64,000 nt of DNA, from the NCBI RefSeq assembly GCF_001425445.1, contig NZ_LMQU01000013.1, forward strand, positions 1 through 64,000, in the 5' to 3' direction. A program made the position numbers and the translations under genes. Position 1 is the first letter of the stretch; every line of letters starts with the position of its first letter. The notes beneath the pieces were generated by a model. The model had not been told where the DNA came from. It searched no databases and saw only the letters and a list, made by a program, of their open reading frames with translations. Source of the stretch: Devosia sp. Leaf420 (GTDB taxonomy: Bacteria; Pseudomonadota; Alphaproteobacteria; Rhizobiales; Devosiaceae). This document shows, one piece after another, positions 30,345-37,876 of the stretch.

Positions 30345-31090
30345 CGTCCAAGATACCTTTCGATCACGACGGGATTCGCGCTCACCTGGTCGAGTGTCCC
30401 CTCCGCCAGGACGGCGCCTTCGGCGAGGCAAACCACGCGCGAACCGAGCTCGCGCACGAAGCTCATGTCGTGCTCGACCACGACCACCGATCTGGTTTGG
30501 GCGATTTCGCGCAGCAGTTTCGCGGTCTCCTCGGTTTCGCTGTCGGTCATGCCGGCGACGGGTTCGTCGACGAGCAGGAGCTTAGGATCTTGTGCAACCA
30601 GCATGCCAATTTCGAGCCATTGCTTCTGGCCGTGGCTGAGATTGGCCGCTAGCTCGTCCTTGCGGTGGAGCAGGCGAACGGTTTCGAGGATCTCGGTGAT
30701 GCGGGCCACGTCATCGTCGCTGGCGGTGTAAAACAGCGTTGCAAAGATGCCGCGGGGTTTTCTGAGCGCCATTTCGAGATTGTGCCAAACTGTGTGACTC
30801 TCGAAGACGGTGGGCTTTTGAAATTTCCGACCGATGCCGAGATTGGCAATCGCGGCTTCGTCCAACTTGGTAAGGTCCGTGCGACCGTCGAACATGACGT
30901 CGCCCGCATCCGGACGCGTCTTGCCGGTGATGATATCCATCATCGTCGTCTTGCCCGCGCCGTTAGGGCCGATGATGGCCAGCATTTCGGTGGGGCGGAC
31001 GATGATCGAGAGATTGTTGATGGCCTTGAAGCCGTCGAAGGCAACCGAGACGCCGTCGAGATAGAGCATCGTGTCTTGGGCTTTGCTCAT
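30341..31090 (-). CDS. urtD: Urea ABC transporter ATPase UrtD
   Basis: The first cytoplasmic ATPase of the urea importer, 249 residues, LivG-like. It has IIGPNGAGKTTMMDIITGKT (Walker A), LSHGQKQWLEIGMLV (signature, with the UrtD-typical KQW) and LLLVDEPVAGMTDSE (Walker B). It follows urtC after 3 bp and overlaps urtE by 4 bp. UrtD is told from LivG by the shorter loop and the VAGMTDSE sequence. Confidence 0.95.
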   Translation of the reverse strand: MSKAQDTMLYLDGVSVAFDGFKAINNLSIIVRPTEMLAIIGPNGAGKTTMMDIITGKTRPDAGDVMFDGRTDLTKLDEAAIANLGIGRKFQKPTVFESHTVWHNLEMALRKPRGIFATLFYTASDDDVARITEILETVRLLHRKDELAANLSHGQKQWLEIGMLVAQDPKLLLVDEPVAGMTDSETEETAKLLREIAQTRSVVVVEHDMSFVRELGSRVVCLAEGAVLAEGTLDQVSANPVVIERYLGR

Positions 31091-31093
31091 GGC

Positions 31094-32287
31094 TTACTCC
31101 GCCGGCCGGGGTTGGGGATTGTCGAAAGTCGACGGGTCTTCGCCGCGTTCGATGTCAGCGGATTGGGTCGGGGTCGGTGCAGCCGGTTCTGCCTTGCGTC
31201 GATTGCCGAAGAGTTGCTTCCAGAGCCCGACAATGCCCTTGGGTAGGAACAGGGTGACGAAGATGAAGAGGGCGCCGAGGGCGAAAAGCCAGAATTCGGG
31301 CAGGGCGCTGGTGAACCAGGATTTGCCCAGGTTGACGACGATGGCGCCGATGATCGGGCCGATCAGGGTGCCGCGGCCGCCGACGGCGGTCCAGATGACG
31401 ACTTCGATCGAATTTCCGGGCTCGAATTCGCCGGGATTGATGATGCCGACCTGCGGAACATAGAGGGCGCCGGCAATGCCAGCCATGATGGCCGAGACGG
31501 TGAAGGCAAAGAGTTTTACGTATTCGACGCGGTAGCCGATGAAGCGCGTGCGGCTTTCGGCGTCGCGCACGGCGACCATGACTTTTCCCAGTTTGGAATT
31601 GACGATCATCGAGCAGACGAGGACTGAAAGCGCGAGAGCGATGGCGGTGGCGGCGAAGAGGACTACGCGAGTTGATTGGGCCTGAACCGGGGCGCCGAGG
31701 ATGTCCTTGAAGTCGGTAAGGCCGTTATTGCCCCCAAAGCCCATGTCGTTGCGGAAGAAAGCCAGGAGCAGAGCGAAAGTCATCGCCTGGGTGATGATGG
31801 AGAGATAGACGCCGGTTACGCGGCTGCGGAAGGCGAAGAAGCCGAAGATGAAAGCGAGGAGGCCGGGCACCAGCACAACCATGGCCATGGCGAACCAGAA
31901 ATTGTCAAAGCCCATCCAGTACCAGGGCAGCTCCTTCCAATTGAGGAAGACCATGAAGTCGGGGAGCGTCGGATTACCATAGACGCCACGGGTGCCGATC
32001 TGGCGCATGAGATACATGCCCATGGCATAGCCGCCGAGCGCGAAGAAGGCGCTGTGGCCGAGCGAGAGAATGCCGCAATAGCCCCAGACGAGGTCCAGCG
32101 CGAGGGCGAGGATAGCGTAGCTGAGATATTTGCCGAGAAGCGAGACGAGATAGGTCGGGACATGGCCGAACTGGCCCGGCGGGATGAGGAGGTTGGCCAT
32201 GGGCACGAAAATCGCCACGGCGAGCAAGATGCCGATAACCCAGATGGCCTTTTTATCGAGGGCGCGGAACAGGGCTTGGGTCAGCAT
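31094..32287 (-). CDS. urtC: Urea ABC transporter permease UrtC
   Basis: An inner-membrane permease of 397 residues with about ten helices. The LivM-type signatures are LGHSAFFALGGYAMGMYL, GVYLSIITQAMTFALLLAF, NNGLTDFKDILG and a late GRGTLIGPIIGAIVVN. A charged tail (about 370-397) follows the last helix. It is separated from urtB by 232 bp that carry a large inverted repeat (32391-32514), yet the order urtA-B-C-D-E is kept. Confidence 0.94.
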   Translation of the reverse strand: MLTQALFRALDKKAIWVIGILLAVAIFVPMANLLIPPGQFGHVPTYLVSLLGKYLSYAILALALDLVWGYCGILSLGHSAFFALGGYAMGMYLMRQIGTRGVYGNPTLPDFMVFLNWKELPWYWMGFDNFWFAMAMVVLVPGLLAFIFGFFAFRSRVTGVYLSIITQAMTFALLLAFFRNDMGFGGNNGLTDFKDILGAPVQAQSTRVVLFAATAIALALSVLVCSMIVNSKLGKVMVAVRDAESRTRFIGYRVEYVKLFAFTVSAIMAGIAGALYVPQVGIINPGEFEPGNSIEVVIWTAVGGRGTLIGPIIGAIVVNLGKSWFTSALPEFWLFALGALFIFVTLFLPKGIVGLWKQLFGNRRKAEPAAPTPTQSADIERGEDPSTFDNPQPRPAE

Positions 32288-32390
32288 TTTTTTGTACCTT
32301 TCATCTGGGCCATTCGAGCGTAGCTCTCATGGCCTTCGCCCCTAAAATCGCTCCACCGGAGCGATTTTGCCTTCCCGGCCGGGTCGAAGC

Positions 32391-32514
32391 CCCTCATCCG
32401 GCGCTGCGCGCCACCTTCTCCCCGAGAGGGAGAAGAATAAGAGGGGAGCACCATTCCTCTCCCACTCGGGGAGAGGGTGGATCGGGCGAAGCCCGAGACA
32501 GGTGAGGGGGCTTT
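32391..32514. repeat. Large rhizobial-type dispersed inverted repeat in the urtC-urtB gap
   Basis: The left arm CCCCTCATCCGGCGC...TTCTCCCC and the right arm GGGGAGAGGGTGGATC...AGGTGAGGGGG are inverted, about 40 bp each, with a short AT-richer centre (AGAAGAATAAGAGG). This matches a repeat type common in Rhizobiales intergenic regions. It would fold on the mRNA between two operon genes and may weaken or protect it. Confidence 0.75.
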
Positions 32515-32519
32515 AGAAC

Positions 32520-34124
32520 TCATTGCTCGATCGCCCTTCCCTTGAGGGCAAACAGCCCTCTTGGGCGCCGCTGGATGAAGAGGATGATCAGCACGAGGAT
32601 CAGGATTTTGCCGAGCACCGCGCCGGCATAGGGTTCGAGGAATTTGTTGGCGACGCCGAGCGTCAGCGCGCCGACAAAGGTGCCCCAGAGATTGCCCACG
32701 CCACCGAAGACCACGACCATAAAGCTGTCGATGATGTAGTTCTGGCCGAGATTGGGCGAGATGTTATCGATCTGGGTGAGGGCGACACCCGCAAGGCCCG
32801 CGATGCCTGAGCCGAGGCCAAACGTCATGGCGTCGACGAAGGGGGTGCGGATGCCCATGGCCGAGGCCATGCGACGGTTCTGGGTGACGGCGCGCATCTG
32901 GAGGCCGAGCGGCGTGCGATTGAGGATCAGCAGCAGCATGAAGAAGACGATGAGCGCAAAGATGACGATCCAGAAGCGGTTGTAGGTGATGGCGAGGCCG
33001 AAGAAATCGGTGGAGCCGGACATCCAGGTTGGGGCGATGACCATCTGGTTGGTCGGCCCGAAGATCGAGCGCACGGTTTGCTGCAGGATCAGCGACAGGC
33101 CCCAAGTAGCGAGGAGCGTTTCAAGCGGACGGCCATAGAGCCAGCGGATGATGCCGCGCTCGATGCCGACGCCGATGGCACCGGTAACGAGGAAGGCGAC
33201 GGGCAGGGCGATGAGCAGGGAATAGTCGATGAGGCCCGGGAATGACTGGCGGATAACGAGTTGGGTGAGGAAGGTCGTGTACGCGCCAAGCATGACCATT
33301 TCGCCATGCGCCATGTTGATGACGCCCATGACACCGAAGGTGATGGCGAGACCGATGGCGGCGAGGAGAAGGACGGAGCCAAGCGAGACGCCGAACCAGA
33401 CATTTTGTAGCGCAGCCCAGACGGCGCGGCTTTGTTCGAGGCCGGCAATAGCGGATTGGATGATGGGCTTGACCTCGTCGGGCGCGCTGGCAAGGGCGCT
33501 GGTGAGGACCGTGATGGCACCGCGGCCGGCGCCCGAGACGATCTGCGGCACAGCAGCCTGCTTTTCTTCGATCGACGCGTCTTCGCTCGATAGGACGGTG
33601 ATGGCGCGCGCGGTCTGCATGACGCCGAGCACATTGGCATCGGTCTCGGCGGCAATGGCCTCATCGAGGAGCGGTAGCGCGGCCGGATCGGGATTGGCGA
33701 GGAAACCCTGCGCCGCGGACAGGCGGGTGCGCGGATTGTCGCTCATCAGCGTCAGGCCACCGAGAGCCGCGGAAATATCGCGCCTGAGGCCGTTGTTGAC
33801 GCGAATGCGCGAGAGGTCGGCATCGGCGCCGAGGTCCACCGCTTCGCCAGTGAGGGGATCGGTGATGGCGGAGCCGGTCTGGATGACGACGCGGCCGGAG
33901 GTTTCGTCGAGATAAAGGTTGCCGTCGCCGAGAGCGGTGAGGACGGGGACAACGGCGGGGTCGCCGGTTGCTGCGAGGTCAGTCACGATCTGGGTAAGTT
34001 CGCGCAAATTGGCTTCGCCCATGGCAGCGATGCGGGCGGGAATATCGGTGGTCTGGGCCTGTGCCAAAGTGGAAATGAGAAGCGACAGGGTGAGTAGCGC
34101 CAGGCGGAGAAGTTGAGTCAGCAT
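32520..34124 (-). CDS. urtB: Urea ABC transporter permease UrtB
   Basis: An inner-membrane permease of 534 residues. The N-terminal signal-like helix and the following 220 residues (Ala-rich, GDGNLYLDETSGRVV, repeated helical pairs) form the periplasmic/HEAT-like extension typical of UrtB. The LivH-type permease core begins near 235: FGVMGVINMAHGEMVMLGAY, IRWLYGRPLETLLATWGLSL, GSGIAGLAGVALTQ and VFGGVGNLWGTFVGAL. This pattern separates UrtB from amino acid LivH proteins, which lack the extension. Confidence 0.94.
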   Translation of the reverse strand: MLTQLLRLALLTLSLLISTLAQAQTTDIPARIAAMGEANLRELTQIVTDLAATGDPAVVPVLTALGDGNLYLDETSGRVVIQTGSAITDPLTGEAVDLGADADLSRIRVNNGLRRDISAALGGLTLMSDNPRTRLSAAQGFLANPDPAALPLLDEAIAAETDANVLGVMQTARAITVLSSEDASIEEKQAAVPQIVSGAGRGAITVLTSALASAPDEVKPIIQSAIAGLEQSRAVWAALQNVWFGVSLGSVLLLAAIGLAITFGVMGVINMAHGEMVMLGAYTTFLTQLVIRQSFPGLIDYSLLIALPVAFLVTGAIGVGIERGIIRWLYGRPLETLLATWGLSLILQQTVRSIFGPTNQMVIAPTWMSGSTDFFGLAITYNRFWIVIFALIVFFMLLLILNRTPLGLQMRAVTQNRRMASAMGIRTPFVDAMTFGLGSGIAGLAGVALTQIDNISPNLGQNYIIDSFMVVVFGGVGNLWGTFVGALTLGVANKFLEPYAGAVLGKILILVLIILFIQRRPRGLFALKGRAIEQ

Positions 34125-34177
34125 CGCTTGGGAAGTCCTTGTCGCGGTTTAGGAAGTTGAGGGGGTGGTGTATGCCG

Positions 34178-34303
34178 CCACCCCCTCCCAGCCTCCCCCA
34201 TCTAGGGGGAGGTGCAGATTTGTGATTGGGGCTAGATCATGCCCACGTCACCAGCCCTACACCTCCCCCTTTGATGGGGGAGGATGGAGGGTGTGACCCC
34301 TTT
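34178..34303. repeat. Two inverted CCTCCCCC palindromes (BIME-like pair) between urtB and urtA
   Basis: Copy A (34178-34215) and copy B (34254-34303) are each a CCTCCCCC...GGGGGAGG palindrome, and B is an inverted copy of A including flanking CACC/CTCC bases. They are about 40 bp apart. Copy B reaches the urtA stop codon. The arms match the repeat at 5234-5254, so this is a dispersed family arranged here as a head-to-head pair. Confidence 0.7.
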
Positions 34304-35609
34304 ACTGCGCTGGCGTGCCGCCGCAGGTTTTGGTTTCGGTGTTGTAGTTGCCGCAGTTGATGGGGGCGGTCCAATCGGCTTCCAGCATCTTGGATTCCGG
34401 CAGGTAGTCGGACCAGGCGTCACCGGCGACGAGGTCGTCGGTCTGCCAGACCACGAAGAACTGGCCGTCGTCCTGGATTTCACCAATCAGCACGGGCTTG
34501 GTGATGTGGTGGTTCGGGAGCATCTTGGCCATGCCACCGGTCAGGTTCGGCGTTTCGAGGCCGACGATGTTCTCGATCACGGCGTCGGCGTCGGTCGAGT
34601 TGGCCTTTTCGACGGCAGCAACCCAGAGGTTGAAGCCGATCATGTGGGCTTCCATCGGGTCGTTGGTGACGCGGGTGTCCGAGCCGATGAACTTGTGCCA
34701 ATCGGCGATGAACTTTTCATTTTCGGGCGTATCGACCGACATGAAGTAGTTCCAGGCAGCAAGGTGACCCACGAGCGGGGTGGTATCGAAGCCGGAGAGT
34801 TCTTCTTCGCCGACCGAGAAGGCGACGACCGGGATATCTTCGGCCTTGATGCCCTGATTGCCCAGTTCGCGATAGAACGGCACGTTGGCGTCGCCGTTGA
34901 TGGTCGAAACCACGGCGGTCTTCTTGCCTTCCGAACCAAAGGCCTTGATGTCGGAGACGATGGTCTGCCAATCGGAATGACCGAAGGGCGTGTAGTTGAT
35001 CATGATGTCTTCTTTGGCGACGCCCTTGTCGAGCAGGTACTGCTCAAGGATCTTGTTGGTCGTCTGCGGATAGACATAGTCGGTGCCGGCGAGGACCCAG
35101 CGCTTCACCGAGCCGCCATCTTCGCTCATCAGATAGTCGACGGCCGGGATAGCCTGCTGGTTCGGGGAGGCGCCGGTGTAGAACACGTTGCGCTGGGATT
35201 CTTCGCCTTCGTACTGGACGGGGTAGAAGAGCAGCGAGTTCAGTTCTTCAAAGACCGGCAGAACCGATTTACGGCAGACCGAGGTCCAGCAGCCAAAAAC
35301 CACGTCGACATCGTCGACTTCGATCAGCTGGCGAGCGAGTTCGGCGGCCAGCGGCCAATCCGAAGCGATATCGACCACGACCGGCTCAAGCTGCTTGCCG
35401 AGAACGCCGCCCTTGGCATTTTGCTGTTCGATGAGGAACAGCATGGTGTCCTTAAGGGTGGTTTCGGAAATCGCCATCGTGCCCGAGAGCGAGTGAAGAA
35501 TACCGACCTTGATGGTGTCGTCCTGCGCCTGGGCAGGCACCATTGGCATTGTGAGGCTGCCGGCGAGTGCCGCAGCGAGCAAGGCGCTTTTGGCGCGCGA
35601 GAAATTCAT
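34302..35609 (-). CDS. urtA: Urea ABC transporter substrate-binding protein UrtA
   Basis: The periplasmic urea-binding protein, 435 residues. The signal peptide spans about 1-29 (ending PAQAQDD). The mature N-terminus VGILHSLSGTMAISETTLKD and the block GCWTSVCRKSVLPVFEELNS are the UrtA/AmiC-like signatures. LFYPVQYEGEESQRNVFYTG and AGTDYVYPQTTNKILEQYL are also typical of UrtA. The C-terminal region has a Cys pair (NCGNYNTETKTCGG). It heads the urt operon; upstream lies a perfect 16-bp palindrome. Confidence 0.95.
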   Translation of the reverse strand: MNFSRAKSALLAAALAGSLTMPMVPAQAQDDTIKVGILHSLSGTMAISETTLKDTMLFLIEQQNAKGGVLGKQLEPVVVDIASDWPLAAELARQLIEVDDVDVVFGCWTSVCRKSVLPVFEELNSLLFYPVQYEGEESQRNVFYTGASPNQQAIPAVDYLMSEDGGSVKRWVLAGTDYVYPQTTNKILEQYLLDKGVAKEDIMINYTPFGHSDWQTIVSDIKAFGSEGKKTAVVSTINGDANVPFYRELGNQGIKAEDIPVVAFSVGEEELSGFDTTPLVGHLAAWNYFMSVDTPENEKFIADWHKFIGSDTRVTNDPMEAHMIGFNLWVAAVEKANSTDADAVIENIVGLETPNLTGGMAKMLPNHHITKPVLIGEIQDDGQFFVVWQTDDLVAGDAWSDYLPESKMLEADWTAPINCGNYNTETKTCGGTPAQ

Positions 35610-35702
35610 GTGTTCGTCCCTCTAGTTTCGTTGAGCCCCAGGAGACAGCCAAGGGAGGCGCCTCGATGGGGTCAACTGAGACGATTTCGGCTTCGCGCCC
35701 TA

Positions 35703-35718
35703 TACGTCGATTGACGTA
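35703..35718. promoter_or_regulatory. Perfect 16-bp palindrome upstream of urtA
   Basis: TACGTC-GATT-GACGTA is a perfect 6-bp inverted repeat with a 4-bp spacer, 94 bp upstream of the urtA ATG and 118 bp before the divergent phosphatase start. A dimeric activator such as the receiver-LuxR protein encoded at 41238 would bind this kind of site. The link is inference; I did not find a second copy in the ureD gap. Confidence 0.4.
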
Positions 35719-35779
35719 ACTGCCGGCACGGGCACCGCGGGGAGGTGGAAAACCACTTTGATCAAACGATGTAGCATGG

Positions 35780-35786
35780 CTGTCAT
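35780..35786 (+). promoter_or_regulatory. Possible PhoB half-site upstream of the PAP2 phosphatase
   Basis: CTGTCAT is an exact PhoB half-site, 50 bp upstream of the chosen ATG. The partner half, expected 11 bp on (GACCTTT), matches poorly, and the one 11 bp before (ATGTAGC) matches 3 of 7. Noted because the gene encodes a phosphatase; on its own it is weak. Confidence 0.22.
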
Positions 35787-35835
35787 ATGAGACCTTTATG
35801 GGCGGGCCGCGAAACCTAACTCAGTGAGGCCGTTC

Positions 35836-37764
35836 ATGATTTCTCTCAAAACCCTGATACGCTCCAGCGCGCTGGGGCTGCTGCTGGCCACGGGCGCCGT
35901 GGCCCAGGATGCGCCAGCGCGGCCGACAGGTCTCGGCTTTGAAGGCACAGCGCCGACCGCTGAGAACGTCCCCGCCTATATCGAAAACGGCGCCACCAAC
36001 CAGCGCGGCGACGCTTGCATGGCAACGGTCGATACCAATGCCGGCGTGCGGCTGCTGTCGGGCTTTCTGAAGGTTTGGGAACCGTCGACGTTGCTGGTCG
36101 ATGCGGGTGTTGAGGCCGAGGCAAATGGCGATTGCCCCGCGATCGTCAAAAGTGATTGGGACGGCATTCCAGGCTCCGCGACCGATGGCAAAATCCTCGA
36201 TCAGGCTGTGCATGATCACAACATGGATTATGTCGTGCAGGTGACGGCGTCGCGCAGCGCCCAGCAGGCAATCGGCGCCTATCTCGATGACCGCCGCGGC
36301 AAGAATATCAGCATGCTCGATGGGCTCGGCCCGCTTGCAGACGCGTGGAAGAACGGCGCGCATCAGTTCACGACGATCACGCAGGTGCAGCCGGACGCGA
36401 CGAGCGTCAAATATGATGACCATGGCAATAATCGCGGTCTCGGCAGCGTTGGAAACGAAGAGGCCGAGGTCGATGCCAATGAAGATCTTGGCCTCGCAGT
36501 CGATTTCATCAATGCGATGAGCGGCGCTGGTTCGACCGAGCCGGCAAAGCGCTTTTACAAGTATGGCCGTCCGTGGCGTTGGGACAGCGACGTGTTCGTC
36601 GTGCCCGCGCTCGAGCCGGCCAAGAGCGGTTCGGCTGGGACGGATGGCGGGTTCCCGAGTGGTCACACGGCTGAAGCCTGGCGCGATGGCCTGGCCATGT
36701 CCTATCTGGTGCCGGAGCGTTTTCAGGAAATTCTGACGCGGTCCGTGGAGATGGGCGATAGTCGGATCATCGCCGGCATGCATTCGCCGCTCGATGTGAT
36801 CGGCGGTCGTATGCTGGGGACGGCGACGGTCGTCTATAATCTCAATCTTGCGGATAATGCCGAGCTCAAGGTCAGCGCCCGCGCACAGGCACTGGCTTGG
36901 TTGCAGCGCCAGACCGGCACGGAAACTGAGGCCCAGCTCTATACGGCGGCTCACGCTTGGCCGCTGACCGAGGATCGCTTTGCCGATGCTGAGCTGAACG
37001 TCGCCTATGTCGCGCCGCGCCAGTCCTATGGCTTTGAGGCTGTGGCTTCAGACGCAGGGGCCAAGGATGTCGTGCCGACCGGGGCCGAGGTTATGCTCGA
37101 AACCCGCCAGCCGTATCTCACTGCCGAACAGCGTCGCGTGGTGATCAAGTCGACGCTGCTGCCAGCCGGTTTCCCGGTCATGGATGATGCCGAGGGTTTT
37201 GGCCGTCTCGACTATATCCGTGCGGCTGATGGCTATGGTGCCTTCGATGGGGATGTTACAGTTACCATGGATGCGAGCCTTGGTGGCTTCAATGCCCGTG
37301 ACACCTGGCGGAATGATATCGTTGGTGCAGGCATGCTGACCAAGGCCGGGAGCGGCGCGCTTACACTTGCGGGTGACAACGGCTTTACCGGTGGTGTTGT
37401 CGTCGAAGGCGGCGAACTCGTCGCGGCAAGCCGTTCTGCGCTGGGTGCGGGCGACGTCTATGTCGCGGGCGGCACGCTTGCAGTTGGTGCGAGGGGAGTC
37501 GACGTCGGTGGCGATCTGACTGTGCTCGACGATGCCGGTTTGGCGATCCGTGGCCTTGCGGATGAGGCGGTTGCGGTGGCCGTCGAAGGGAATGTGACGC
37601 TGCTCGGCGGGACACTCGACATCACGCTTCCTGAATCGGCAGAAGGCGTTACGCTGGTTTCTGCAAGCGGTATCGAAGGCACCTTCAACGAAGTCCGTCT
37701 CAATGGCGCGGCTGTCGAAGTGACCTATAGCGCGGATGCCATCACGCTGGCTGCTGCCCAGTAA
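35836..37764 (+). CDS. Secreted PAP2 acid phosphatase fused to autotransporter-type strand repeats
   Basis: A 642-residue exported protein; signal peptide 1-24 (ending VAQDA). Residues about 50-345 form a PAP2/class A acid phosphatase with all three motifs: K-X6-RP in KRFYKYGRP (238-246), PSGH in GGFPSGHTAEAW (274-277), and SR-X5-H-X3-D in SRIIAGMHSPLD (309-320). Residues about 475-560 hold a PATR-type unit (LTKAGSGALTLAGDNGFTGG), followed by further strand-rich sequence to the end. No outer-membrane barrel follows, so export beyond the periplasm is not explained. ATG 35836 is chosen over GTG 35824 for the cleaner signal peptide. A PhoB half-site lies upstream. Confidence 0.8.
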   Translation: MISLKTLIRSSALGLLLATGAVAQDAPARPTGLGFEGTAPTAENVPAYIENGATNQRGDACMATVDTNAGVRLLSGFLKVWEPSTLLVDAGVEAEANGDCPAIVKSDWDGIPGSATDGKILDQAVHDHNMDYVVQVTASRSAQQAIGAYLDDRRGKNISMLDGLGPLADAWKNGAHQFTTITQVQPDATSVKYDDHGNNRGLGSVGNEEAEVDANEDLGLAVDFINAMSGAGSTEPAKRFYKYGRPWRWDSDVFVVPALEPAKSGSAGTDGGFPSGHTAEAWRDGLAMSYLVPERFQEILTRSVEMGDSRIIAGMHSPLDVIGGRMLGTATVVYNLNLADNAELKVSARAQALAWLQRQTGTETEAQLYTAAHAWPLTEDRFADAELNVAYVAPRQSYGFEAVASDAGAKDVVPTGAEVMLETRQPYLTAEQRRVVIKSTLLPAGFPVMDDAEGFGRLDYIRAADGYGAFDGDVTVTMDASLGGFNARDTWRNDIVGAGMLTKAGSGALTLAGDNGFTGGVVVEGGELVAASRSALGAGDVYVAGGTLAVGARGVDVGGDLTVLDDAGLAIRGLADEAVAVAVEGNVTLLGGTLDITLPESAEGVTLVSASGIEGTFNEVRLNGAAVEVTYSADAITLAAAQ

Positions 37765-37876
37765 ACTCCGGAGAGGGGCCGGTTCGCCGGCCCATCTTCT
37801 CTGCTTGCCAAGTGGCGCTTTTGCCGAGACAATGCCTAAGCGATAACCAATCCTTGGCTTCGGTACTTCTTTAGGC

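Noticed and set aside
35610-35823. Sigma-54/NtrC promoter for urtA
   Set aside because: No GG-N10-GC element of good quality and no NtrC-type inverted site were found by eye; nitrogen control, if present, must work otherwise.
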